A program made the translations under genes and the position numbers. The notes under the pieces are model-generated. The model had not been told where the DNA came from. It saw only the letters and a program-made list of their open reading frames with translations, and ran no database searches. This document shows positions 56,474-64,000 of a DNA stretch of 64,000 nt, piece by piece (position 1 is the first letter of the stretch; every line of letters begins with the position of its first letter). Origin of the DNA: Negativicoccus massiliensis (GTDB taxonomy: Bacteria; Bacillota; Negativicutes; Veillonellales; Negativicoccaceae); NCBI GenBank assembly GCA_900155405.1, contig LT700188.1:1240001-1304000 (forward strand). The letters run 5' to 3'.

Positions 56474-58141
56474 ATGAGACTAGAAAAAATAAATATTAAG
56501 CATTATAGGTCCATTGAAAACGTTAGCATAGAAATGCCTAAGAATAAACCCTTAATTTTGTTCGGACCTAACAATGCCGGTAAATCTAATATATTATCTG
56601 CCATTGATAGAATTTTAGGAGAACGATATCCCACATTTATTGATGTAGAAGATTCAGATTATTTTATGCGTGACAAAGAAAACAACTCTACAATTGATAT
56701 TAGCGTTACATTTGACTCTTCATATCATGTTGAGAAATATAATTCGTATAGTTCTATATTTTTAACTTATGGGGTTGGCGGGCAAATTAACAACAATTCA
56801 ATTCATGATGAAAAAGGAAAAAAACTTTTTTTAAAGAAGGAAGAGAGGGAAAAATTTCAATCTTTTTTATTAGATGCATATAGAAATACCAGTTTTCATT
56901 TTAACTATTCTAATAAGTATTCATTATTAAGCAAGTTTAATAAGAGTCTCCATAATTCTTTAACAGAGGATGATAAAAAAGAATTAAGTAGTTCTTTTGA
57001 AAACGTAAAAAATGTATTTGAGAATAAGTCAGAGTTTGCTAATATGTTTGCAATATTTAAAAATTCAATTGAAAAATCAGTCAAAGGATTTATACATCAC
57101 TTAGAAGCGGACTTTTCTGCCTACGATCCTAATAATTTTGCAAAGTCTTTGAGAATAAATGCATATGAAAATACAGAAGTCAGATCGTTTGATGAATTTG
57201 GAACTGGCGAACAACAAATTCTTGTTATGGCTTTTGCGAAAGCCTATATGGAAGCCTTTAAGGGAAAAGATTTCCTTTTTATTTTAGAAGAACCGGAAGC
57301 GAATCTACATCCATTAGCGCAAAAGTGGTTAAAGAAATATATTTATGATTTATGTGAGTCTGGTTTGCAAATTATAATTTCAACTCACTCTCCCAACTTT
57401 ATAAATCCCTCGAATTTGGAAGGGTTAGTTAGAGTACATAAAGATGAAGGTGTAACTAACATTACGCAACTAGACTCAACTACGTTGAAGCAAGTTCTAA
57501 TAGAAACTGGTGTAAATACAGATAAAATCTCGCCTGATAATTTAGGAGAGTACTTTGATTTGAGGTTATATGCAGAACAATTAGATGGAATGTTTGCGGA
57601 TACGGTAATGTTGGTAGAAGGATTGACTGAAAAATTATCGATTCCAATTTGGTTGGAAAGAAATGATTACTTTTTACCTGCTAATGGAATTGAGATTATA
57701 AACTGCATGGGGAAAGCTAATATTCCAACACTATATAGATTATATAAATCTTACGGTTATCGTTGTATTTGTGTGTTTGACGGAGATATGGAAACTAAAG
57801 ATAGAAAAAATAATTTGCTGGAAGATATATTGGAAGATTTTGAAGAGTCTAATATATATACAGAGCATAAAAACGGATATAAATATGTTATAGCGGGATC
57901 TGATTATATATGTTTTGGACAGGACTATGAGACGTCTATAAAACATCAAATAGGAGAAGACAGTTACGTAGAATTAGAAAAAGCGGCTAAAGCTTGCCAT
58001 ATTGAAAATAAACAGGGAGTAGCAAAATATATCGCTAAAAAATCCAATCGTATTCCTGCCTTTATTGATCAATTAATAGAAGTTTTAACCCCCAAAAAGA
58101 ATGAATGTAATGACTGTTTGGATGACGAGATACAATTTTAA
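56474..58141 (+). CDS. OLD-family ATP-dependent nuclease (island copy)
   Basis: This 555-residue protein has an SMC/RecF-like ATPase domain with Walker A GPNNAGKS (31-38), Walker B FILEEPEANLHP (near 270) and STHSPNFI. A C-terminal TOPRIM nuclease domain has MLVEGLTEK (near 380) and CVFDGDME (near 435). OLD proteins are anti-phage nucleases, and relatives occur in Gabija and retron systems. No GajB-type helicase gene follows, so this is a solitary OLD. TAGGAGGGATTTG precedes ATG 56474. It is in the same orientation as the restriction genes with a 50-nt gap. Confidence 0.9.
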   Translation: MRLEKINIKHYRSIENVSIEMPKNKPLILFGPNNAGKSNILSAIDRILGERYPTFIDVEDSDYFMRDKENNSTIDISVTFDSSYHVEKYNSYSSIFLTYGVGGQINNNSIHDEKGKKLFLKKEEREKFQSFLLDAYRNTSFHFNYSNKYSLLSKFNKSLHNSLTEDDKKELSSSFENVKNVFENKSEFANMFAIFKNSIEKSVKGFIHHLEADFSAYDPNNFAKSLRINAYENTEVRSFDEFGTGEQQILVMAFAKAYMEAFKGKDFLFILEEPEANLHPLAQKWLKKYIYDLCESGLQIIISTHSPNFINPSNLEGLVRVHKDEGVTNITQLDSTTLKQVLIETGVNTDKISPDNLGEYFDLRLYAEQLDGMFADTVMLVEGLTEKLSIPIWLERNDYFLPANGIEIINCMGKANIPTLYRLYKSYGYRCICVFDGDMETKDRKNNLLEDILEDFEESNIYTEHKNGYKYVIAGSDYICFGQDYETSIKHQIGEDSYVELEKAAKACHIENKQGVAKYIAKKSNRIPAFIDQLIEVLTPKKNECNDCLDDEIQF

Positions 58142-58216
58142 AAGAAAATGATTGTTTGTGCATTTTTACAATGTCTACGGTAAGAGATAATTCGTCAGGT
58201 TGTTTTAATGCAAGTA

Positions 58217-58251
58217 AAAGGGCGGTAAGTATGAATACTTACCGCCCTTTT
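58217..58251. terminator. Terminator at the end of the island
   Basis: A long perfect hairpin, AAAAGGGCGGTAAGTAT pairing with ATACTTACCGCCCTTTT, lies in the 58142-58330 gap. Nothing else is seen in the gap. Confidence 0.9.
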
Positions 58252-58330
58252 GCTTGTGACCCAAAGAACGTTCTAAATCAGTTTTACAAAATTCCTTGTT
58301 TAATGGGACTTAAGAATTTTTATTTGCATA

Positions 58331-59305
58331 TTACAGCAGGTGGCGGATTTCTTCCGGAGTTTTCGCGAGCAGGTAGGCCGGCGGCACGTCGAAGATGGTG
58401 ATGCAACCGGTTTTGCCTTCCGCGGCCATACGCATCAGCGCGCGCGTGTACGCGACGATGACGCTGGAGGTGAAGTTCGGATTGCTCGCCAGACGCAGGT
58501 TGTATTCCATGACTTGCGCTTCCTGCGGCCGCGTTTCGCCGACGCGCAGAACAAAGCCGCCGTGCGGCATCGCGGCATGGTCGCGATCAAGTTCTTCCTG
58601 CGAGATGAAATGAATTTCCGTTTCATAGCCTTCAAAATAATTTTTGAGGTGGCGGATTTCGTTTTCGACCCGCGCTTGGTCCGCGCCGTCTTCCAAAACG
58701 ACGTAGCATTCGCGCAAATGCGATTCTTGCGCCGTGAAGTCGCTCATTTCACCGTTGCGCGCGCGTTCGAGGTATTCTTCCTTGGGAACGGTGTATTGTT
58801 TGGCGTCGGCGACGCCCGGAATGCGGCGGATCGCGTTGGAGTGTCCCTGGCTGATGCCGCGGCCCCAGAAGGTGTAGTTTTTACCATGCGGCAAAGCGGC
58901 TTCGCCCAAAAGACGCATCAGCGAGAAGAGACCCGGATCCCAACCCATGGAGATGAGCGCTACTTTGCCCGCGGCTTTGGCGACGCGATCCATGCCGGTG
59001 AAGTGTTCTTCAATTTTGGCGTGCGTGTCAAAGCTGTCAATGACGTGGAAGTAGCGGCCGATTTCCATGCCTTGTTCCATGAGGTCGTTGGCGGAGCCGC
59101 CGCAAAGGATCATCACATCGATTTTGTCTTGAAACGAAGGAATCTGATCCATGGTGTAGACCGGCGTGCCGCTTGCCGAAGTGATGCCCGAACGGCGGGA
59201 AAAAATAGCGACGAGTTCCATGTCGTTCGCCGCCTGTAACGCGATTTCCGCGCCGCGCGCGATGTTGCCGTAACCAACGATGCCGACGCGAATAGTGGTT
59301 GTCAT
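58331..59305 (-). CDS. ddh: meso-Diaminopimelate D-dehydrogenase
   Basis: This 324-residue NADPH enzyme makes meso-diaminopimelate from tetrahydrodipicolinate in one step, for lysine and peptidoglycan. It shows RVGIVGYGNIARGAEIAL (dinucleotide fold), LVAIFSRR, ISMGWDPGLFSLMR, and YTFWGRGISQGHSNAIRRI, a close match to the Corynebacterium enzyme. AGGAAAGGATTGAATC precedes the ATG. Its stop codon is the exact right boundary of the AT-rich island. Confidence 0.95.
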   Translation of the reverse strand: MTTTIRVGIVGYGNIARGAEIALQAANDMELVAIFSRRSGITSASGTPVYTMDQIPSFQDKIDVMILCGGSANDLMEQGMEIGRYFHVIDSFDTHAKIEEHFTGMDRVAKAAGKVALISMGWDPGLFSLMRLLGEAALPHGKNYTFWGRGISQGHSNAIRRIPGVADAKQYTVPKEEYLERARNGEMSDFTAQESHLRECYVVLEDGADQARVENEIRHLKNYFEGYETEIHFISQEELDRDHAAMPHGGFVLRVGETRPQEAQVMEYNLRLASNPNFTSSVIVAYTRALMRMAAEGKTGCITIFDVPPAYLLAKTPEEIRHLL

Positions 59306-59359
59306 GATGATTCAATCCTTTCCTGTGAAGCACGATGTACATGTAAAGTTGTAGTTTTA

Positions 59360-59368
59360 ATTATAACA
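59360..59368 (-). promoter_or_regulatory. Extended -10 promoter of ddh
   Basis: TGTTATAAT on the minus strand, about 55 nt before the ddh start. Confidence 0.5.
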
Positions 59369-59429
59369 AATTTTCAAAATAGAGGTCGTGTTTCTTTTCG
59401 GCATTTATGCATGCGGATGGGGAATACGC

Positions 59430-59435
59430 TATAAT
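59430..59435 (+). promoter_or_regulatory. Candidate -10 of the second OLD-like gene
   Basis: TATAAT 28 nt before the TTG start at 59464; it shows that the earlier in-frame ATG at 59407 cannot be the start. Confidence 0.45.
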
Positions 59436-59463
59436 ACAATTGACAGTTGGGGAGGTGACGGGT

Positions 59464-61125
59464 TTGCATATTGTCAGTATGGAAATTGAAAATTACCGTA
59501 CTTTTCGCCACGTGCGGATGGTTTTTGACAGCACGCAAAATTATTTGGTGGGCTCGCATAATATCGGCAAAACCAATTTTCTGAAAATACTTGAAACCCT
59601 ACACGAGAAAACAGGCTTTGACGCGGACGATTTTCGCGATAAAGATAAACCGATCCGCGTGTTTATCGCTTTGCAGATGGAGCATCGTCGCCAGCTGGTG
59701 ATCAACGGGAAGCCGCTTGATGACGCGGACGGAATACTGCATCTGGAAGTGTCGCAGGAGCCCGGAGCGGAAACGTTTACCATGCGCGATTTCGAACGCG
59801 AGGAGATACTTTCCGACGACTGGAAGCAATCCGTGCGTTATCTGACGCACTTGCCGACGGGCATGCAGCGCAACGAACTCAGTGAAGAGGCGCGCGCCGA
59901 TTTGCGTGATATTTTAGGTCAATTCATCGCTGAAGAGGGCGAGCGTCTGCGTTCGATTTTGCACGATATGGCGAAACATTCCGGCGCGGATGTCGCGGCG
60001 GTGGATCGTCTGTCCGATTCGCTGGATACTTGGGTGGATTATCTGACGGAGTCCGACGGTTCGGAACGCGACGCGGACGATACGTTCCGCATGCTGATGC
60101 TGACGGGCTTTCAGATGTTGCGCGAATTGATGATGCTCAATGATGACCCGCGGGAACCGTTTCGGGATTATTTGATTGTCGATGAAAAAGGCCGCAAGTA
60201 CCTGCCGCTCATTATCGGCATCGACGAGCCGGAAATTCACCAGCATCCGTATCGCCAGCGCACGTTAATTGAGTTTTACCGCGGCATTTTGGCGAATGAA
60301 AGCCCGCTGATGTGTGAACTCTTTCAGCGTTTTCTCGGCATTGACGGTTTGGAAGGACAGCTGTTCATCGTCACTAACTCGACGGATTGCCTGATTGACG
60401 ATTACCGCTATATTTTACGTTTGTACCGTGATAAGACGGGGGAAGTCCGCGCGGCCAACGGCGCGGAATTCAGCTTCGAGCCGGGGGTGGAAAAACACCT
60501 GATCATGCATTTCCCCGAAGTGAAAGAAGCGTTATTCGCCCGTTCGGTGTTGATTGTGGAAGGCGAGACGGAGTATGGCGCGTTCGCCGGTTTCGCCAAA
60601 ACGCTCGGTTACCATTTTGATTTTCTCGGTGTCTGTCTGGTTAACGCGCGCGGCGAAAGCTCGATTGTCAAGATCGCGCAGCTTTTCGAACGCTTTCATC
60701 TCGGCACGGTGTCGCTCTATGACAGAGACGTCAGGATGAAGACGCCGCGCGGTGAAAATATTTTCTTTACGGATGAAATTTGTCTGGAGTTGGATATCGT
60801 CGAGCATATCTCGCGGAAAAACAAATGGGATGTGTTGTACCAGGTCGTGCACGAATTAGCGGAAGGCGACGATTTCGTGTATAAGGACATGGTCAAGCGC
60901 GCCGTGGGCAAATGGAAACCGGATCCGAAACGGATGTTCCAGTCACGCAAACTGAAAAGCATCGGAGGACGCGATGAAGAGGGTCGACGGTTTTACTATT
61001 TCGCGTGGTTTTACAGCAATAAAGGGGTGTTGGTCGGTCGCTTGCTGGCGCAATACCTGGATGAAGATTTGATCCCGCCCGCGTTTCGATATCCGATCGA
61101 ACGAGCGGCGGAGTTGGCCAAATAA
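59464..61125 (+). CDS. OLD-like AAA ATPase with TOPRIM domain (host-composition copy)
   Basis: This protein of about 553 residues has Walker A GSHNIGKT (30-37), a Walker B-like IIGIDEPEIHQHP (near 255), and a TOPRIM domain with LIVEGETEYGAF (near 362) and VSLYDRDVRMK (near 420). It shares architecture with the island's OLD protein but not detailed sequence, and its codons are GC-rich like the host. The start is TTG 59464 behind GGGGAGGTGACGGG; ATG 59479 is the alternative. The role is probably DNA/RNA processing or phage defence. Confidence 0.85.
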   Translation: MHIVSMEIENYRTFRHVRMVFDSTQNYLVGSHNIGKTNFLKILETLHEKTGFDADDFRDKDKPIRVFIALQMEHRRQLVINGKPLDDADGILHLEVSQEPGAETFTMRDFEREEILSDDWKQSVRYLTHLPTGMQRNELSEEARADLRDILGQFIAEEGERLRSILHDMAKHSGADVAAVDRLSDSLDTWVDYLTESDGSERDADDTFRMLMLTGFQMLRELMMLNDDPREPFRDYLIVDEKGRKYLPLIIGIDEPEIHQHPYRQRTLIEFYRGILANESPLMCELFQRFLGIDGLEGQLFIVTNSTDCLIDDYRYILRLYRDKTGEVRAANGAEFSFEPGVEKHLIMHFPEVKEALFARSVLIVEGETEYGAFAGFAKTLGYHFDFLGVCLVNARGESSIVKIAQLFERFHLGTVSLYDRDVRMKTPRGENIFFTDEICLELDIVEHISRKNKWDVLYQVVHELAEGDDFVYKDMVKRAVGKWKPDPKRMFQSRKLKSIGGRDEEGRRFYYFAWFYSNKGVLVGRLLAQYLDEDLIPPAFRYPIERAAELAK

Positions 61126-61132
61126 ATGCAAT

Positions 61133-61159
61133 AAAAAAGCGGCGTGAGCCGCTTTTTTT
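61133..61159. terminator. Bidirectional terminator
   Basis: AAAAAAGCGGC/GCCGCTTTTTTT between the OLD-like gene and the convergent FAH gene. Confidence 0.8.
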
Positions 61160-61168
61160 CGTGGGAAA

Positions 61169-62062
61169 TTATTGTACCGTGTTTTTCAGCGTGCCGATCC
61201 CGTCAATGGTAATTTCGATCGTGTCGCCCGATTGTAAATAGCGCGACGGCGTGAAACCTTTGCCGACACCGGCGGGAGTGCCCGTCAAAAGGATATCGCC
61301 CGGGAGCAGGGTGACGCTTTGCGAAAGATCGGCGATCAGCTGCGCGACGGAAAAGAGCATTTCATCCGTTGTCGCCGCTTGGCGTAATTCGCCGTTGACT
61401 TTCGTGGTCAGGTGGAACGGCTCGCTCGGCGTGCCGACCAAAATCGCGGGACCGAGCGGACAGCTGCCGTCAAGACTTTTGCCCAAGAACCATTGGCCGC
61501 GTTCGCTCTGCAGATCGCGCGCGGTGATATCGAAGGCGATCGTGTAACCGAACACGTGATCCAACGCCTGCGCGCTGTCGACCTGTTGCGTCGTCTGACC
61601 GATGATGACGGCCAGTTCGCCTTCGTAATCCAGCGCCTGCGTCACGTCGGCATGGCGCGGCAGCGGCGCTAAATGCGGTAACACGGTCGTCGTCGCTTTG
61701 GTAAAATACACGGGCGCCGACGGAAGCGGCGAGTCCTGTCCGGAAAATTCACTGACATGTGCCGCGTAATTTTGGCCGACGCAAAACAGATTGCGGATCG
61801 GCAGAAGCGGCACGTCCCAAGTCACCTCGTCAAAGGCGAGCGGCGTCAGCGTAAGCGCTTCATTTTCTTCCTTTTGCGTGAGCGCGCTTTGTAAAATCAC
61901 GAGACCTTCGGGACCGTTCGCCACCAATTCGGCGACGGTCGCGGGGAGCGGTATGAATAATGCTTCTTCCAACTCGGCGGCGCGCAGGATATGAGCGCCG
62001 TCGTCGGTCACGATGCCCCATTCGGGCAAACCGCGGTAGGAAAAGCTCGCAATTCGTAACAT
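61169..62062 (-). CDS. Fumarylacetoacetate hydrolase-family protein
   Basis: This 297-residue protein has a short N-terminal domain and the FAH catalytic barrel. Motifs are FCVGQNYAAHVSEF, DYEGELAVIIG (metal-binding Glu residues), FDITARDLQ, FLGKSLDGSCPLGPAI and ILTGTPAGVG. The family includes oxaloacetate decarboxylases, acylpyruvases and hydratases of meta-cleavage pathways; the substrate here is undetermined. AAAGGATGATATT precedes the ATG. Confidence 0.9.
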   Translation of the reverse strand: MLRIASFSYRGLPEWGIVTDDGAHILRAAELEEALFIPLPATVAELVANGPEGLVILQSALTQKEENEALTLTPLAFDEVTWDVPLLPIRNLFCVGQNYAAHVSEFSGQDSPLPSAPVYFTKATTTVLPHLAPLPRHADVTQALDYEGELAVIIGQTTQQVDSAQALDHVFGYTIAFDITARDLQSERGQWFLGKSLDGSCPLGPAILVGTPSEPFHLTTKVNGELRQAATTDEMLFSVAQLIADLSQSVTLLPGDILLTGTPAGVGKGFTPSRYLQSGDTIEITIDGIGTLKNTVQ

Positions 62063-62085
62063 AATATCATCCTTTCTGTACGCTG

Positions 62086-62094
62086 ATTATACCA
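62086..62094 (-). promoter_or_regulatory. Extended -10 promoter of the FAH gene
   Basis: TGGTATAAT on the minus strand. Confidence 0.5.
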
Positions 62095-62116
62095 CGGCGC
62101 AGATCGGCAGAGAGTG

Positions 62117-62125
62117 TGGTAAAAT
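62117..62125 (+). promoter_or_regulatory. Extended -10 promoter of glnS
   Basis: TGGTAAAAT, 23 nt from the divergent FAH promoter and about 60 nt before glnS. Confidence 0.45.
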
Positions 62126-62185
62126 AAAAGATACATATAAGAACGTAAGAACGGCAGACGGAGTGTTTGTCGGCAGGAGGAGATT

Positions 62186-63886
62186 ATGACGGAGACGAAG
62201 ACGCCGGAAGTGGCCAGCAGCAATTTTATCGAAGCGGAAATCAATGCGGATATCGCGAAAAATGTGTATACCGACAATCGGGTGCATACGCGTTTTCCGC
62301 CGGAACCGAACGGGTATTTGCATATCGGTCACGCGAAAAGCATTTGCTTGAATTTCGGTCTGGGAGAAAAATATCAGGGCAAAACCAATTTGCGTTTTGA
62401 CGATACGAATCCGACCAAAGAAGATGTGGAGTACGTCGAATCGATCGAAGAAGACGTGCATTGGCTCGGTTTCCATTGGGACGGTGAAGTGCGTTTCGCC
62501 TCGGATTATTTTCCGCAAATGTACGAATACGCCGTGCAGCTCATCCGCGAAGGCAAAGCGTACGTGGACGATCTTTCGGGAGATGAAATCCGCGAGTACC
62601 GCGGCGATTTCAATACGCCGGGCAAGGAAAGCCCGTACCGTAACCGCCCGATCGAAGAAAGCCTGCGTTTATTTGAGGAAATGAAAGAGGGGCGCTACGC
62701 CGACGGCGAAAAAGTATTGCGCGCCAAGATCGACATGGCATCGCCGAACCTCGTAATGAGGGATCCCGTGCTGTATCGGATTTTGCACGTGCCGCATCAT
62801 CGCACCGGTGATACCTGGTGCATCTACCCGATGTACGATTTCGCGCACCCGGTATCGGACGCGATCGAACGGATCACGCATTCGGTCTGCACGCTGGAAT
62901 TTGAAGCGCATCGTCCGCTCTACAATTGGGTCTTGGAAAGCTGGCCGGATCCGGAGCGTCCGCGGCAGATTGAATTCGCCCGACTGAATGTCACCACGAT
63001 GATTACCAGCAAGCGCAAACTGCGTCGGCTGGTGGAAGAACACATCGTCAGCGGCTGGGACGATCCGCGCATGCCGACGATTTCGGGAATCCGCCGCCGC
63101 GGCTACACGCCGGAAGCGTTGCGGGATTTCTGCGAGCGTATTGGGGTCGCGAAAAACGATAGCATGGTGGATATCAGCCTGCTCGAATTTTGCATTCGCG
63201 AAGATTTGAAAAATAAAGCGCCGCGCCTGATGACGGTGCTCGATCCGTTGAAAATTACGCTCGTCAACTATCCGGAAGGGCAAACCGAAGAACTGCCGCT
63301 TGCCAATAACCAGGACGCGCCGGACATGGGCGAACGCATGGTTCCGTTTTCGCGTGAACTGTATATCGAACGGGCCGACTTTATGGAAGAACCGGTGAAA
63401 AAATTCTTTCGTCTGGCGCCGGGGCGTGAAGTGCGTTTGCGCAACGCCTACATTATTCGCTGTGAGGAAGTCGTCAAAGATGAAAACGGCGAAATCATTG
63501 AATTGAAGTGCACCTATGATCCTGATTCCAAGAGCGGTTCGCCCGGCAGTAACCGCAAGGTGAAAGGCGTCGTGCATTGGGTGGAAATGCATACGGCGGT
63601 ACCGGTCGAAGCCCGCTTGTATGACTATCTCTTCGCGGAAGACGATACCGATGACGGCCGCGACTTCGTCGAAAAAGCCAATCCGGATTCATTGGTCGTG
63701 AAACAGGCGGTCGCGGAGCCCGCGATTTTGGATTATCCCGTGGGAGCGCGTTTCCAATTTATGCGCCAGGGATATTTTGTCATTGATCCGGATACGACCG
63801 AAGAACATCTCGTCGTGAATCGCATTGTCGGTTTGCGTGACACTTGGGCGAAATTGCAAAAACAAAAAGAAAAGCAGGCCAAGTAA
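62186..63886 (+). CDS. glnS: Glutamine--tRNA ligase
   Basis: This 566-residue class I synthetase charges tRNA-Gln directly. It shows RFPPEPNGYLHIGHAKSICLNFG (HIGH site), LRFDDTNPTKE, TGDTWCIYPMYDFAHP-type binding pocket, and ITSKRKL in place of KMSKS, as is usual in GlnRS. The C-terminal anticodon-binding barrels include GREVRLRNAY and DPDSKSG. The length is normal. Many Firmicutes lack GlnRS and use amidotransferase, so its presence is a taxonomic clue. GGCAGGAGGAGATT precedes the ATG. Confidence 0.97.
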   Translation: MTETKTPEVASSNFIEAEINADIAKNVYTDNRVHTRFPPEPNGYLHIGHAKSICLNFGLGEKYQGKTNLRFDDTNPTKEDVEYVESIEEDVHWLGFHWDGEVRFASDYFPQMYEYAVQLIREGKAYVDDLSGDEIREYRGDFNTPGKESPYRNRPIEESLRLFEEMKEGRYADGEKVLRAKIDMASPNLVMRDPVLYRILHVPHHRTGDTWCIYPMYDFAHPVSDAIERITHSVCTLEFEAHRPLYNWVLESWPDPERPRQIEFARLNVTTMITSKRKLRRLVEEHIVSGWDDPRMPTISGIRRRGYTPEALRDFCERIGVAKNDSMVDISLLEFCIREDLKNKAPRLMTVLDPLKITLVNYPEGQTEELPLANNQDAPDMGERMVPFSRELYIERADFMEEPVKKFFRLAPGREVRLRNAYIIRCEEVVKDENGEIIELKCTYDPDSKSGSPGSNRKVKGVVHWVEMHTAVPVEARLYDYLFAEDDTDDGRDFVEKANPDSLVVKQAVAEPAILDYPVGARFQFMRQGYFVIDPDTTEEHLVVNRIVGLRDTWAKLQKQKEKQAK

Positions 63887-63899
63887 GAAGGGAGACGTC

Positions 63900-64000
63900 A
63901 TGAAACAATTATGGATCGCCGCCGCGCTTGTCGTGCTCGTTTCCGGGTATACGGCCCTGGCCGCGGACGCGGTCGTGCCGTCGTTGGGGAAATGGACCCT
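63900..64000 (+). CDS. Start of an exported protein (truncated by window edge)
   Basis: ATG 63900 follows AGAAGGGAGACGTC. The 33 visible residues form a signal peptide (MKQLWIAAALVVLVSGYTALA) with a likely cleavage after ALA, followed by ADAVVPSLGKW. The mature protein lies outside the window. It is 13 nt after glnS. Confidence 0.7.
   Translation, partial: MKQLWIAAALVVLVSGYTALAADAVVPSLGKWT

Larger units (their letters stand above)
52450..58330. other. AT-rich acquired defence island
   Basis: The DNA between the TVP38 terminator and the stop codon of ddh is strikingly AT-rich (codons such as AAA, AAT, ATA, TTA dominate), while both flanks use GC-rich codons. It holds four intact genes, all on the plus strand: two adenine methyltransferases, a FokI-like endonuclease and an OLD-family nuclease, plus the 3' end of an XRE regulator. 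No integrase, transposase or convincing direct repeat was seen at either edge. The first 170 bp still look host-like. Transfer is inferred from composition and content. Confidence 0.85.

Noticed and set aside
56474-58141. Gabija system (GajA plus GajB)
   Set aside because: The OLD-type ATPase/TOPRIM protein is present, but no UvrD-like helicase gene follows it.
52450-58330. Prophage or integrative element
   Set aside because: No integrase, recombinase, transposase, tRNA target or convincing terminal repeat was found, so only an acquired island is claimed.
58156-58401. 81-codon open frame at the island's right edge
   Set aside because: It runs through a perfect terminator hairpin and into the antisense of ddh.
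1-64000. CRISPR arrays, rRNA and tRNA genes
   Set aside because: No regularly spaced repeat array, rRNA segment or tRNA cloverleaf was recognised; a tRNAscan/CRISPR finder run would be decisive.

Overview
The window is a GC-rich bacterial chromosome segment, apart from one AT-rich block. It most likely comes from a diderm Firmicute of the class Negativicutes (Veillonella / Dialister / Megasphaera / Negativicoccus type). Many gene orders are Firmicute: purR-glmU-prs-pth; cdaA-cdaR-glmM; a walJ-like gene followed by an HtrA protease and rlmH; and the Bacillus-type PurR. Alongside these sit genes expected of an outer-membrane bacterium: two heptosyltransferase-like GT9 proteins, a GT25 LPS-type glycosyltransferase, an ArnT-like membrane glycosyltransferase and an OmpH/Skp-like protein. 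Pyruvate:ferredoxin oxidoreductase indicates anaerobic metabolism, and meso-diaminopimelate dehydrogenase a DAP peptidoglycan. The assignment rests on reading the sequence, not on a database search.

Layout. 1-1.25 kb: a run of four small glycine-zipper membrane proteins. 1.3-8.5 kb: an MFS exporter, a DIP1984-like protein, a possible structured RNA, and a LysR regulator divergent from a large PFOR gene. 8.5-12 kb: an envelope glycosyltransferase cluster with clear scars of tandem duplication and gene replacement, plus a poly-C tract inside one gene. 12-22 kb: a DEAD-box helicase, glmS, trpS, a small amidase/DUF1659/DUF2922 operon, and cdaA-cdaR-glmM (c-di-AMP and UDP-GlcNAc precursor supply). 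22-31 kb: a DUF711/ACT pair, exonuclease III, an ArnT-like transferase, a UDG-like protein, a RuBisCO-like protein overlapping larE, thiol peroxidase and an aminotransferase. 31-38 kb: walJ-htrA-rlmH, a tail-anchored coiled-coil protein, an M50 protease, a CBS protein, a DJ-1 protein with a Cys/His-rich tail, a cyclodeaminase-like protein and an OmpH-like lipoprotein. 38-52.4 kb: purR-glmU-prs-pth, nucleotide-handling genes (two NUDIX proteins, tmk), ispE, a GntR regulator, mutT-mutY, a metallophosphoesterase, thrC and a TVP38 membrane protein.

52.45-58.3 kb is an AT-rich acquired island. It carries a truncated XRE regulator, two D12-class adenine methyltransferases, a FokI-like type IIS restriction endonuclease and an OLD-family ATPase/TOPRIM nuclease. 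It fits between the terminator of the TVP38 gene and the stop codon of ddh. A second OLD-like gene of host-like composition follows ddh. The window ends with an FAH-family hydrolase, glnS and the start of an exported protein.

Working together: glmS, glmM and glmU, all in this window, make UDP-GlcNAc for peptidoglycan and lipid A. The cdaA-cdaR operon ties c-di-AMP to glmM. mutT and mutY form an overlapping oxidised-guanine repair pair. The GT9/GT25/ArnT-like genes probably decorate surface glycans, and the duplicated, homopolymer-bearing locus suggests variable surface chemistry. No rRNA, tRNA or CRISPR array was recognised.
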